A stretch of DNA of 64,000 nt from Lycorma delicatula (taxonomy: Eukaryota > Arthropoda > Insecta > Hemiptera > Fulgoridae), in the NCBI RefSeq assembly GCF_047948215.1, contig NC_134456.1, forward strand, positions 199,032,034 through 199,096,033. Direction: 5' to 3'. The position numbers and the translations under genes are program-made. Shown here piece by piece: positions 1 to 12,403 of the stretch. How positions within the stretch are numbered: position 1 is the first letter of the stretch; the number at the start of each line of letters is the position of its first letter. The notes under the pieces are model-generated. The model worked only from the letters and a program-made list of their open reading frames with translations. It searched no databases and had not been told where the DNA came from.

Positions 1-310
1 ACTTTCTGTATTAGATATAAAAGTATAATACTGAACTACATTTTTCTATTAGGGAATCACTTTTTTATTAAAACAAAGTAAACAACAAAAAACTTAATAT
101 TTTTAATTCATCGGTGTATCGACGTAAGAATTATTAAAATAAGCTCGATTAAAAATACCTTGATTTAAAAATTATATAGTATTTAAAATTTGTAAATTAA
201 CGTATATTAATATAACGTACTTTTTAGGAAAGAATAAGAAATCAAGGTAGTAAGAACAATTTAGAATTTATAATAATTTTTTTAAGCATGGTCCGTTGGT
301 ATTAGTATAT

Positions 311-771
311 AATTAAAGTTATTATATAAAAAACCGGCTACCATCAATTGAATTAGAAGCGTTGAAGCGCTTTCGGAATTAAATTTCATCTTCAGGAATT
401 CTAATATTCGTCCTGTTTGTAATAGTAATTAAAACTTCACATGTAAATTATAAAAATCGTAGTATTTGCTTAAAACATAACAGTTGGTTGTCATGTGGTA
501 TAAAATCATGTCAACGTATGGTGGTCTCAACGTCCTGAGACCACCAAATTGACAGGACGTTGACGTTGACATGATTTTATAACATATGACGAACAACTGT
601 TATATTTTAAGCAAATACTACGATTTTTTATAATTTATATGTGAATTTTTAATTACTATTACAGATACGACAACTATAAGAGTTCCTGAAGATGGAATTT
701 AATTCCGAAAGCGCTTCAACGCTTCTAATTCAATTGTTGGTAAGCGGTTTTTTTGTATATTAACTTTAATT
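311..771. repeat. Long imperfect palindrome (fold-back or MITE-like element)
   Basis: The two halves are inverted copies of each other over about 225 bp per arm. Outer ends AATTAAAGTT (311-320) and AACTTTAATT (762-771) are exact complements. Further in, the stretch from about 331 (ACCGGCTACCATCAATTG...) mirrors the stretch ending near 750, and the arms continue through CAACGT/ACGTTGACATGATTTTA close to the centre. A tight hairpin with a 10-bp stem (520-529 with 536-545) sits at the middle. There is no open reading frame, so this is a non-autonomous fold-back element or a recent inverted duplication. Arm identity looks high, around 85-90% by eye. I saw no target-site duplication and no second copy in the window, so the family is unknown. 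Confidence 0.85.
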
Positions 772-3197
772 TAGAACTTAGACAATAAGTAAAGAATCAA
801 AATTTGTCGCAACTAAAGTCAGTTTACCCACAACAGAATATTAAAATATAAGTTTTAGCTGAATATATGTGAATTTTTATGATTGCTTTTTTTTAAATAT
901 GGTATTATTTGCAATAGAAATTATTTATACAAATTTTCATATTTTTTTAAATTTATGGAAATTTTTTAAACCTATAAATTATTTTAATTAAAATTGTTTA
1001 CCGTAGTTCTTAAATTACTGGTAAGTAAATAAATATGCAGTAAAAACTATAAAAATACTATTCGACAAGTTTATATATAAAATACGATAAAATTCAATAA
1101 AGAACATTTAGATGTAATAAAAATATTGCATAAGTTGATTAAATAAAAGGTTCTCGTAAAAGTAAAGATTTAAAAGAAATCTGATAAAATTTTAAACGTT
1201 AAATGAAGCAGGATGTTAAAAATTTGTTAACAAAAAACCCAACAATGAATACTTCAACATTGATTGCAGTTGAGTTTTACTGATATCTAATTCATTGATT
1301 TTGTGATTATGTCAATGCATCCATAGAAAGAGTAAATAAATTATTTTTATGTTGAAAGAAGAGGACAGTATTATTTTTATTAACCGGAAATGAGCAAAGT
1401 TTCACTACTACTAAGTTTCGTATATCTTAAGTTAATTTTTTTAACCTGCGTGTATCCAGTGTCACTTATAGTACAGAAAGTGAATTTTGTAACTTGTTTG
1501 TAGAATTTTAAAATTTTAAAGAAAAATTAAAATCATTTTGATTTCTTTGAACATCCAGAATTTTGGTGACTGGGAATTGATTTTAGACTTATTTCATAAA
1601 AATCAACATACTCGTACTAGGATAAGAGAAGCACAAAAAAACGACAAACATAGCCCTACCACCCGATCATAATATTCTACCAGGTTCTACTAGTACGGTA
1701 AATTAGGGTTTAATTTGAAACGTAGACAACCCGTGCAGGTCTACTCTAAACAAATAAGAAATATTTATTAATATTATTCTTTTAAATCATAAATACAGTA
1801 GCTGATTTCAACGAATGATTAAACCGATTAAAAATCCATAAAAAAATACGGCAGCGATAAAACTATTTTACACGATATTAATCCAATAAAAATAATTCCA
1901 TAACAAATTTAAACCTTCCAGTCCAATATAAAATGAAGAGATTACTTTTATCGTATTTTGCTCGCGATACTTTTATAAAATTCAAAAGCAAAGTTTATTA
2001 AATTACAAACTTCATACTGAATCCGTATCTACAGCATAAATACTTTTAAAAGTTTGAAAAGTAAAGTACGAGTGGATTTATTATTGTTTAAACTTAATTT
2101 AATGTACATATAAATTCTAAGTTAGATAAAAACTTTTGATTATTACGTATGCTATACCCTCAAATAGAATGGATTTTAAATAATAATTCTACGATCAATT
2201 TTTATATAAGTATAATATTTTTCGTATACTAACTCATAAATTCTTTAAGTTTTAAATCAGAATTTATTACAATAATAGGCTACATGTTTCCCTCATAAAC
2301 ACGCAATACAATAATAAAAACAATCGTCGTAAAATAAACTGTAAATGTTAGCTATAAATTACCACTATAGCCCAATCTTAGTTATATAACTTATTCATTA
2401 AAGTTTTATAAAAAAAGGAACACACACACACACACACAACATTCCATATTAAAACTCTTAAAACCTATGTAACCAAACTACATGAGTAAAATATTCAAAT
2501 TAATACTCTTTTAAAGCGAATAGTCTATAAATATGTACAATATAAATTTACTTATTAAAGTACCGTATTAGTCTTTCAGTTAATTTAAGCACACACAGAA
2601 AACTACAAAGAAAGGTTCCAATAGCTTATAAAAGTTTTGCATAATTGTTTTAATGCGTTAAAAGATAATTTAAATTACTTTAGACGTAAAGAAATATTTT
2701 ATAAACATTTAACAAACCATTCAAAAAGTCTGGGAATAAAAATAATTTGTAACAGATTTTATTTAAAGTAACATAAATTATACGGCGTTTTCAATCTAAA
2801 GATATATCACCAAACCTTAACCAATTATCAAACTATGTATATAATAATGTTCAAATTAAACCGTCCAAAAAAAAACATGAAATAAGTAATTAGGAGTACC
2901 GATTTATACGTATAAGAATAACTTGATAGAATGATCTATAATTTAGCTCGGTATGTTCACATCTCACAATTATGAGGAAGTACTCCTACATGCGTTTTCT
3001 TTAAAGAAGTCCGAGAATACCTACACTCTGGTAACTTGTTAGTATTTGGATGAAAGGAAATTATTGCAACAAATACAGAGTAAGCGTAAAAGAACGGTGA
3101 GGTTTATGTCATAAATTAATTTTTTTTTAAATCTTAATTTATTATTGCACTTGTCAAATTTTTCATATCAAATAGTTTTGTTACATACTCAATAAAT
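772..3197. other. AT-rich non-coding stretch
   Basis: No recognisable gene. It holds a short (CA)9 microsatellite at 2421-2438 and ordinary AT-rich unique-looking sequence. Open frames are short and show no family resemblance. Confidence 0.6.
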
Positions 3198-3950
3198 TTA
3201 AATAAGTGCGCCCTTCATCGCTCGGCAAATGTCCAGTTGAATTTCAGTTCTTGTCCGTATACGATGTAACATACCTTCTATAATATTTGTAACTGCTTCT
3301 TAAATTTTGTCTTTTAATTGATTCGAGTCACGTAATTTTTGAGGGCAAAGAATATTTTTAATCTCCTCACAAGGAAAAATCACAAGAGGTAAGTTCCGTA
3401 TTTCTTGTAAGCCAGCGTCATTCATCTATCTACAAGTTTTTAATTCAAAACCTGGCCAATGAATGTATTAAATTGTAAGAGGGCACCATTTCGTTGAAAA
3501 TAAATTTAATGCACATTTTAGAGTTCATCCGATTGAGGAAAATGATAATCATTTAATATATCAAGATAAAAACGTATAATATTAGTCTTTTCAGCAAAGA
3601 AAGCAAGTCCGATTGTATGATTTTGAATTAAACCGCATCAAACATTAACTTAAGATGTGTCGCGTACTTTCTTAAAAATTATATGTCGGTTTTGAAAACC
3701 CCCGTATTAATGAATTGTGTTTATAAAATGCATTAATTAATGTGAAAAGTATCTTCATGCGTAAAAATTACTTCGTTTAAAAATCATTCGTGAATTATGT
3801 CTAAAATTTCAAAACGAACTGGAAACAATTTTTTGTATCAAATAGTTTTACTATTTCTTCCTAGCTGAATTTTTCATGCATTCAGGTGCAACCATTTATT
3901 GAACTAAAAATACTGACTTCAGTTTGGCATGCCACAAAAAACGCTTTTCT
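3198..3950 (-). pseudogene. Decayed Tc1/mariner-type DDE transposase
   Basis: Reading the minus strand across several frames recovers most of an insect Tc1/mariner-like transposase. In order: a helix-turn-helix end (LHLNA.KIQLGRNSKTI), FEILDIIHE.FLNEVIFTHEDTFHIN, then VNVWCGLIQNHTIGLAFFAE, FYLDILNDYHFPQSDEL, FQRNGALLQF, and a C-terminal piece (GMLHRIRTRTEIQLDICR.MKGALI) ending at a stop at 3198-3200. The family normally has a DDE triad for cutting and joining transposon ends. Here the expected FTDEA aspartate is His (codon 3757-3759) and the expected QQDGAP aspartate is Asn (codon 3488-3490). At least ten in-frame stops and frame changes are present. The SPDLTPxDFFLWG region is too eroded to read the third acidic residue. 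The N-terminus beyond about 3950 is not recognisable. Family assignment rests on motif order from knowledge of the family, not on a search. Confidence 0.8.
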
Positions 3951-5150
3951 TTTTTTTTTGAACAGGTTTCTGAGTGGAAAGTATGCCATGCATTCTATCA
4001 TAAGCACACCTATTTGAAAGGCTGCCCAGTCTCACAATTCCACTAAAAGTAGTGCTGTTAAACCTTTTTCATCTTCAATACATAAACCTCATCCTTAATT
4101 TGTTTCTTCTCACTTCTCCCGAGGTATTCAGTGGATTTCGGTTAACCTGTTCACTGAATCCATGCTAAGGATACGTGTATTTAGAACTAGATACACATAT
4201 CTCCAAATAGTAAATCCTTTGTATCTTTTCGGTTCAGTCGCTACCACATTGTCCATCCAAAACTCGTTTCCTAACCCGTGGCTACAACCGGACTGGTAAA
4301 AACTTGTACTTGAGATGCTTATCACATAAAGTTTGGCTTACTATCCCTCTAAAATGCATGCATCTATCCGTTTCTTTAAAAAGAATCATGAAATGTACAA
4401 TGACCAAAAAATTTCTTTTGAACAGTTTTTTCCACGAAATCCGAGCATTTTCAGATTTAAATCAAGTAATGGTCATATATTTCCTGAAAAAGAATTAATT
4501 ATAAAATAATTAATTAAAAATTACTTAATTAATTATACCTTAAGTCCTGGTTTTCCGATAAATTAAGAGTTTATTTAATTTTTGATACAAGTCAAGAAAA
4601 TGGTGGTTGTATTTTCAGGTGTATTTACCATAGCAGTCGACGTCACATAAAATACGCAAGTACATTATGAGATTATAACAAATTATTCTTCCCTATTAAT
4701 TCAGATATTCTTCATTTTTTCTTTTTCTTTTTTGTAATGTTATACAACAGTATTACGATACTTAAAGAACGATAAAAACTGTTCATAATCAAATTCAAAA
4801 ATTAGATTGCATTAAGAACAGCTTTTTAAAATTTAAGGTGTAATTTAAGTTGAAATTAGCATGAAACTTAAAAAGTATAAGTGTAAGCGCTAAGGAAGTA
4901 ATTGGTTGAGATATTTCTACCATGCTATTTAAAAATACATTACCATGTATTAATTCGAATTAGTTAATTCTTATTGATCTGAAAATCAAAATACATTTTT
5001 AAGAAAATGCCGGAAAAGTAAATATTATAAATGAAAAATGAGGAAAATCCAGTCAAACCGGCACGCTAGATTTAGTTGTTTATTTTAATAATATAGTTAA
5101 GTTTCTATGTAAGTTGGTAATTCAAGCAGTAAATACTAGAGTAAGCATTG
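3951..5150. other. AT-rich non-coding stretch
   Basis: No gene seen. The 65-residue minus-strand frame at 4128-4325 resembles nothing I know and may be upstream flank of the dead transposase. A run of AATTAATTA-type palindromes lies at 4494-4538. Confidence 0.5.
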
Positions 5151-5154
5151 ATCA

Positions 5155-5560
5155 AATAAGACACTAAGCCGCCACTAGAGGTCGGGTCGGGTCAGACGTA
5201 CCGGCCACTATCTTATTACAGGCTGCGTTACTAACATTACCTCCACACTGCCGGCTAGATAAGGTTTATCTAGTATCACCCCATCCTATATAACCAGTAA
5301 GCATAAGCTTAATTTACAGAGTGCAGTAGCGTAACTGTCCCTAGTGTGTATTTTCCTTCGCGCATGCGCAAATCAGTAGGTTCCTCAAGTACTGGGCACG
5401 CACACACATACTCGTACTTAGTTATAAAGGGCGAGAATGAGGGAGAAAGAGCGACAGCTATAGAAGAAGATAAAGAAAGACGGAGAGACTAAGTAATCTC
5501 CGTACTCTGCCTCGGTAACTGAGCATGGAATTGAACTGCATTTCAAGTAATTAACACAGG
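5155..5560. promoter_or_regulatory. G+C-richer island with promoter-like motifs
   Basis: This island stands out from its AT-rich surroundings and is not repetitive in the window. It contains a CTCF-like sequence (CCACTAGAGGTCGG, 5172-5185), an inverted GATA pair (CTAGATAA-GGT-TTATCTAG, 5255-5273), an exact NRF1-type palindrome (GCGCATGCGC, 5360-5369) and a TATA-like box (TATAAAG, 5423-5429) followed by purine-rich sequence. NRF1 palindromes and CTCF sites occur in animal promoters and insulators, so this could be a promoter, first-exon region or insulator. No coding exon with a splice donor was recognised. Motif matches are by eye and could be chance. Confidence 0.35.
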
Positions 5561-6160
5561 GAACTGAAACAATTCATTTGCTTCAACTGCATTACAACAG
5601 AACTGTACAACTATGTTTCTACGTTATATAACTGTAATAATAATAATAGCAGTAGTAGCCGACTAATAACAATAGTGATATTATATAGCTAGTTGAATGG
5701 CGATATAACAAACTCATATACATTAAAGTAGTGTCAACGCCAGTAGCAATATAAACACTACAAAATAAAATTACCACACAATAAACGATAATTAACAACT
5801 AAGAGAACCAGACTACATATAGGCGACTATTACGTAGAACAAGTTTTATGTTAACAATAAAGTACCCTATTTCACAGTCGTTTTCAACTAAATAATATTA
5901 ACACATTTAAATTATTAGGGAAACATGTCAAAAATAAATTATTACTAACGAATAAGTAAATAATTTTTATGATAAAACAAAAAACCATATGATTTCTGAA
6001 GGTGGAGTGACTTGGCATCCTGAAAACAGTTGTATAGATTTCACAAACACTAAATTATATTTTTACAGTTAATTTGTTTTTTCATATATTTAGTGTCACT
6101 CACAAGATATTATAAAAGTCTCATATTTTAATTCATAAAAATTGCTATTTTTGTTTATCA
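5561..6160. other. Non-coding stretch
   Basis: AT-rich, no open frame of note and no recognised repeat. Confidence 0.5.
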
Positions 6161-6190
6161 AGAAGAAGAAGAAGAAGAAGAAAAAGAAGA
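6161..6190 (+). repeat. (AAG)n microsatellite
   Basis: About ten near-perfect AAG units, directly upstream of the SINE at 6222. Confidence 0.9.
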
Positions 6191-6221
6191 AAACAATTTT
6201 TAAAAGTTATGTAACAATTTT

Positions 6222-6490
6222 CCAGCACGCTTTGCTTGATTTCGAAGTCCAGAGTTCTAAGGTTCAAATCCATGTAAAGGCAGTTGTTACTTTTATATGG
6301 ATTTGAATACTAGATCGTGGATAACGAACTGTGTTCTTGGGTGGTTGGATTTCAATTAACTACAACATCTTAGGAATGATCGACCTGAGACTGTACAAGA
6401 CTTATACTTCATTTAAATTCATACATACCATCCTCATTCATTCTCTGAATTAATACCTACGGTGGTTCCGGAGGCTAATCAGAAAAAGAG
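6222..6490 (+). mobile_element. tRNA-derived SINE, family 1
   Basis: The head carries a Pol III B-box-like sequence (GGTTCAAATCC, 6261-6271). It is followed by AAAGGCAGTTGTTAC, TTGGTGGTTGGATTTCAATTAA-like body sequence, and a tail with CATCCTCATTCAT, AATACCTACGGTGG and CCGGAGGCTAA ending in an A-rich run. The minus-strand element at 57726-57974 aligns with it almost end to end, which defines a family. SINEs are short RNAs copied by LINE enzymes in trans, so they encode no protein. The 5' end is uncertain, the A box is eroded, and I found no clear target-site duplication for this copy. Confidence 0.85.
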
Positions 6491-9289
6491 AGGACGCCTT
6501 GCTAGAGTGGATGTTGAACCTTAGCATGTTAACCTTTTATGTCTCTCTCTTATTTTTGTAGAAACCCTACTTCAATTTCTTTCCACTAACTCGTATAATT
6601 TAATTTTCTTCACGGAGAATATTCAAAAGGTTAGTACCTACATTCAATTTTATTGATTATTTTATGGACTACTGTTTTACTGTACTAAGCATATTTATAA
6701 AAATATTTTTATAAAAAAAATATTTATCATATCGTATGCTGTATTACGATAAAGCATATTTATCGTAATAATAAACGTAGTTTACATTAATTATTCTCTT
6801 TTATAAAACATTTTAATGCAAACTCCGTTATAGATAATACTTTACTAGGATTAATATAATAAATATTAAAAATTTCAAAGACTTTGTTATAACTCTGAAA
6901 ACTAATGAAAAATAAAATTATAATAAATTATTAAAAAGCTGGTTCATAAATTCAAAACAATTATTATCTACATTTATTAAAATATCAATGAAGATTTAAC
7001 ATTAAAATATCCAACAAACATTATCAATAAAAATAAAATATCGCTTTAGGAAATTTAAATAACGTTCAAATATAAATAAGTACATAATAATTACAAAGAT
7101 TTTTTTCAATCCAAGGACAAAATGATGAAATTCTTAGATTAACTGAACCAGCACGGGAAAGTTTGTGCAAACAAAATTAAATTTATCAAATGGATATGTT
7201 AATTAGCAGCTATTTGTCGCTTACGACTCAAACCAAATCAAGATTTAAATCAACGATAAAAATATGCACAATAGAAATTTAATTAACAAACGCAGACACG
7301 ACAACTATTCTGCTTGCAGTAGTCTATTACTGATTCTTCAACTGGATAATTTGAAAAAAACAAATGTAATTTAAAATTAACGACAATTCTTAAGATTTAT
7401 TTTTAAATATTTTAAAGTATTTCAAATGTTAACTGTTTTAATATATTTCAGACGTATTCTCTCATGTGGGTATTAAACAGTATACGCAGTTACTAGCCAA
7501 TTAATACTGATTATTTTGTAAACATTCTAATAGCAACACTGTCGCGTTGCTATGGGAACGAGCATGTCCGCTGTTTATAATTAAGCGTACACAGCGGAAT
7601 GATTACCGAGGTCTTATTTCGTGACACCTTCTCATTTTAGAAATAAATTATAAATACACAATTTTTCATTTTAATTATAAACAGCAAATAATTATAATTA
7701 ACAAAGTTTAATTTATTTTTTAATATTTCTTATATCGTTAAACCACTAGCAAAGTTTTAGAAACTGCTATGGAATATTAAAAACAACGATTTTAAATTAC
7801 TGATAAATTTATTAACAAAGGCTGTAAAAAATAAAATATCGATATTATTTAATATTATTGTAGTATCATAATAGATATGATATTTTAAATAAAGTGTTAA
7901 TAAATAAGCCGTAATTCATTGATAAATTTGTTAATAGTTTAATAACGTTAACGAGATCGACGACAATGACAATGAAAATTTTATCACAGAAAACAAAGAA
8001 AACGACGTTTCTAGCTGCTTTATGGTGAGATGCACCACCAACTGTCTGGTCAGTTCTAATGTACGCGAACTGCCACCAATTATGTTTCCGAACATCAGAG
8101 TCGTTTTAAAAAGGCCTTAGTTATAACAGCATAAAATAAATAATACATGTCAAAATATAATCTCCGAGGACTATAAGAGAACAAATGATAAAAAATCAGT
8201 GTCTTGAACATTAACTTGAGTTTTAGCGAGAATACATATAGCGAATCGATGTATATAGGGTGTATACACTCTATATACGTCATGATATCAATCGTAACAA
8301 TCTCGATTCTTTTACAATTTTTACTAAAGGTTTTTGAGCAATTTAAAAAAAAAATATTTTTTTAGAAATCTATAATTTTTTTTCAATTAAATTAAAGATC
8401 ACTTTTAGAAAAACCGGAAAAATATAAAAGATTATTCTAATTACTAATTATGACTTTCAAAAAAAGTTACAAACAAATGCTAAAGGAATCAGAATTAAAT
8501 ATTATGAGATAATTGAGAATATTTTGTTCAGATAATTTATTAGATTAGAATAGAATTTATCATTTTTTTTTTTAAAACAAAAACATTTTTCTAGCTAAAG
8601 GAAGTAATAGATTATAAATAATTCTAATTGACTAGGAAGGAAGATGTCGACCCTGTCATCCAGTTAGGCTATCTCGAATTAAATTGAAGCAGCCTATAAT
8701 TATTTATGTATTATACTCGTAAATTTCACCAACAAATAATTTAATTTTTGTAGTTAACTGAAAAAAATTAGTCTACGCAAAAAGGGCCGTTAATTTTTTT
8801 TTAATTTAGTAATGCATAACAAAGTGTACTATTTAATACAGACTAATTCAACTTTTTGTTTTGTAATTTAAAATTTCTAAATTGATAACAAAGTTTTAAA
8901 ATTAACAGAAACAGGTAATTAATCAATCAGAAAAACCGAACAGAATAAATATTTAATCTATTTTTTCTCCTAATAAATAAATATGAGATCAATGGCGACT
9001 ACCACTTACTTAATTTTTAAAACTAAAATATACGTTTAATTAATTAATTAATTAAAATTATCTTTTAAGTTACGTTCTCAATTATATTTATATCGTATCC
9101 GAAACAAATTATTTATGAATTGTCTTTTACAAGCGACGTTACTGGCCGTTTTATCAACCCGTTTCATTACTTTTCATTTACCCGTAAATAATAGGCTCTT
9201 TATCATCGCCTGCAACGGAAAGATCATAATCAAAGTGATACGGAAACCAGTGCTGTTTACTTCACATTTAAAAAATTTGATATTTTTTA
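6491..9289. other. AT-rich non-coding stretch
   Basis: No gene or recognisable element. Includes a (TTAA)n run at 9036-9056. The 9115-9289 part is slightly more complex and could belong to the element that follows. Confidence 0.5.
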
Positions 9290-9965
9290 AATGGAAGTGA
9301 CCACATCACTTCCTTGTGCGCCTATTAAATTACATATACACATTTTTTTTTAAATGAAAAGCACAAAATTTTATTTCATTAATAACTTTTGATATGTTTT
9401 CATTTTTTTTTTTTATTGTTATTATGAATTATTATTTATTGTAATTGTTTTATATAATTAGAGGTAATAATTATTAATAAATCAATATATTTAAATTAAA
9501 AAAAAATGAGATAAAATCGGATTCGAACCTTCTCCTTCCCCTTGTAAGATCCAAATATTTCGTTAATTAAAATTTTATTTGGCTACAACTTTGGAGTCAA
9601 TGAAAATAAATACCGCTTATAATATATCGTTGAAAAGATCTAAATGAGGGGTTGCTTATTACTGCAGTTAAGAAAAGTCCAAAATCAAAATTTTTTAGAT
9701 TTCGGGTTTTTTGGGGCAGTTTTGGTCCAGTCAATTGCTATCAAAAGGGGAGTTACACAACTAGATGTTACAACAGTCCTAAATCCAAAAGTTCAACATC
9801 CTACGGCTAACCTTTTTTGAGTTATATACGTACGTACAGACGTCACGCCGAAACTGATCAAAATGAGTTCATGGATGGTCAAATTGGATATTTCCGTTGA
9901 AATCTGAAAACCAACATTTTTCGCGATCAGAATACTTCCTTTACTTCGTACAAGGAAGTAAAAAG
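9290..9965 (-). mobile_element. Dispersed non-autonomous element with a B-box-like sequence
   Basis: The right edge is a short palindrome (ACTTCCTTTACTTCGT / ACAAGGAAGTA, 9944-9961). The left edge carries the related palindrome GGAAGTGACCACATCACTTCC with ACTTCCTTGT at 9308-9317, so both ends share inverted ACTTCCTTGT. Inside, the minus strand has GGTTCGAATCC at 9513-9523, an exact tRNA-type B box, after CTTACAAGGGGAAGG. Phrases such as GGATATTTCCGTTGAAATCTG and TTCAACATCCTACGGCTAA have the conserved-repeat feel of a high-copy insect family; that impression is from memory, not a search. No protein is encoded. It may be a MITE or a SINE-like composite, and the boundaries are approximate. Confidence 0.5.
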
Positions 9966-12310
9966 TAATAAACTAACAATTGATAAGGATTAAAAATGTT
10001 GAACGTTAAAGTCTACACTTGTATATCCACATCACGTTTTTTGCGATTTTCATGTTACAAGTGGTAATACGGATTCATATTAGAGTCTATTTTATTTACG
10101 GTTACATGAAAAGGAATGAAATGAGATAATGAACTGCCGCTTGCACCAGAACGAATGTTAATAAGAACGCAAGTGTGTCGGGACCCAATATATTGCAGAG
10201 CTTGAACTTATGTCCCTTGCTCCTTGTTTGCTTATAAGATTGTAGTTATATATTTTTAAATGAAGAAATCTACATTGTATTGACGATCACAAAATTTCAA
10301 AATTGCGACGGTTACAAGCAAGCGTTGTATCACTATGATGCAATGATAATTGTATTCAGTGATTCCGTAATAAGATCGTAAAAGCTAATTAAAAATAGAA
10401 GGAAATATAAAAATAGAATTACTTATTGTGTTACTAGATTACAAACTACTCAGAAATAGAATACAGAAAATAATTTAAAAAAAAAATTAATACAACTGGA
10501 AAGAAATGTTGTCCAGTTAGGAGGATTACAGCTATTATTTTATTGTCCATCGCTAAAATGAAACTACCACAGAGTTTTCGCACTGATTTAACAAGCATAC
10601 CACGTGAATCTTGGATTGCACGTGTATAAAGCACACAGTTTATGACACGTATTACAACCGAAACCAGAACAAATAAGAGAAAGCTTACACGCCAGATATG
10701 GCTTGTCTATCACAAACTAAATGTGTTTAGTTTGAAGCATATGCTTCATGCAATTTTTGACTTACTAAATTTGGAATGTTAGGAGCACTGGTGCATAATT
10801 TCAGTTTCTAAATTGCCATTAGAACAGATTCTTAAAGATTTTATTGCTGACGTTACATTTAGCAAATTCATTGATTGGATACAATTCTTATACCATATAA
10901 CTTGTGAAATTATAGAGGCTGCAAACGATAAATACAATAAAATCAAAATAAGTTTGTTCCTTTATGTGGGCCGATAATTTCTTCAGTGCTTTCTTTATAC
11001 TATCAAATTTAAACGATACATGAATTATGATGATACAGTTTAAATCTTTAATTTACATCATATGCAACGTGCAGCCAGGTTTTAAGCTGCCCTTGAGTAA
11101 CAGTTTGGTATGATAGTTTCCTTACAATTTTTAATATACTTTACAAAGATAGAAACCTTCAGAAGAGTTCAACTGTCATAAAATAGTATTTTCTGATTAT
11201 ATTTTTCTTTTTAGAACTGAATTTACTTATTCTGATAGACTGAATGTGCAAATTATACGAAACGATTGCATAAAAAATTCTGCGCAAGAATTCAGCATAA
11301 AGGGAAGAACGAAGGAACATTGAGAAACTGTTATTTATTATTTTGAAAATAATAATGCTGAACTCGGAAATAATTCTGAAAAGCAATAATTTTAATCCAG
11401 TTAAAGAACGGATCTGCTGCAAAGCGAGGTAAATGTGAGATTCAGTATTTTGTATGCTACGATTGCAAATGTTTGAACGCGCGTTCTAGTACGAGAACCA
11501 ACAATACAGACTGTAGGTAGTCTCAGTTATTTATGAAGAGTCGCCGGTCTTGGTAGTAAAATATCGTACCATTGGAATGTAGGATATACAAACATCCCTC
11601 CATACATCGGCACTACCATTACTTAACAGACCCTTAAATTTTATCCGTACTTACAACTACTTCATATTAATTTATATTTTACTCGGTAGACAAGTCTATT
11701 ATTTTTATAAATTCTATTTTTCGCTATACTGATCCAAACCCAATAGTTACAAATCATATGCATTACCAAGTTAAAAATTCAAAATCACTATACTATTCAA
11801 AATAGTAGTAGTACGACTACTACTATGAATACAACTAGCAATCAAGAATCGAGATAGCGAATAAGTTTGCTTGTAATAGTGATAAATACTGCAATATCAT
11901 TCTGATACTTAATAAAACTAAAAGATGACTCGACACGCTTATATTATTTTTACTAAGAGTTGTTAACAACTTATTTACTGTGTATATAATATATATGTAT
12001 ACTTATATTCATATATTACATTGCTAACAAACTTAAGCGTTTATCTAAACGAAGAAGCAATACTGTTTCTGTCGATGTCGTACTATATAAAGATAGGCTA
12101 AGAGTAGCACAGTCACTTTTATAGCGTATACGATTAGGTTATCTTATCGTTATTATACAGCATAATTATCCAACTTTCAAATAGCCTTGTCAAAAAATAA
12201 TCTGCATATGTTGTTTTATTTATTCCTCGTTAAAAGCAGATAATTTTTTTGGGGGTTTGATGATATCGCCAAATAAGCTTGAAGATTGTGCGTGGAATAT
12301 ATCAAAATGG
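9966..12310. other. AT-rich non-coding stretch
   Basis: No recognised gene or repeat. Open frames of 60-90 codons on the minus strand (10446-10634, 11159-11422) show no family resemblance and are treated as chance. Confidence 0.5.
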
Positions 12311-12403
12311 AATTTGTAGCGTATGAAAAATGCCATGCCTGACTGGGATTCTAACTCGAGACATCCCGACGAAAGGCTGAGACGCCACAACTCCGCCACG
12401 GAA
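12311..12403 (-). mobile_element. Degraded tRNA-derived SINE head, family 2
   Basis: On the minus strand this reads CCGTGGCGGAGTTGTGGCG, CTCAGCCTTTCGTC, then a decayed B box (GTTAGAATCCC) and CAGGCATGGCATTTTTCATACG. It aligns with the heads of the SINEs at 35541 and 62623. The shared 3' tail is absent, so the copy is truncated after the head. Confidence 0.7.

Noticed and set aside
9505..9530. tRNA gene suggested by GGTTCGAATCC
   Set aside because: No A box or cloverleaf at the right distance; it lies inside a dispersed element.
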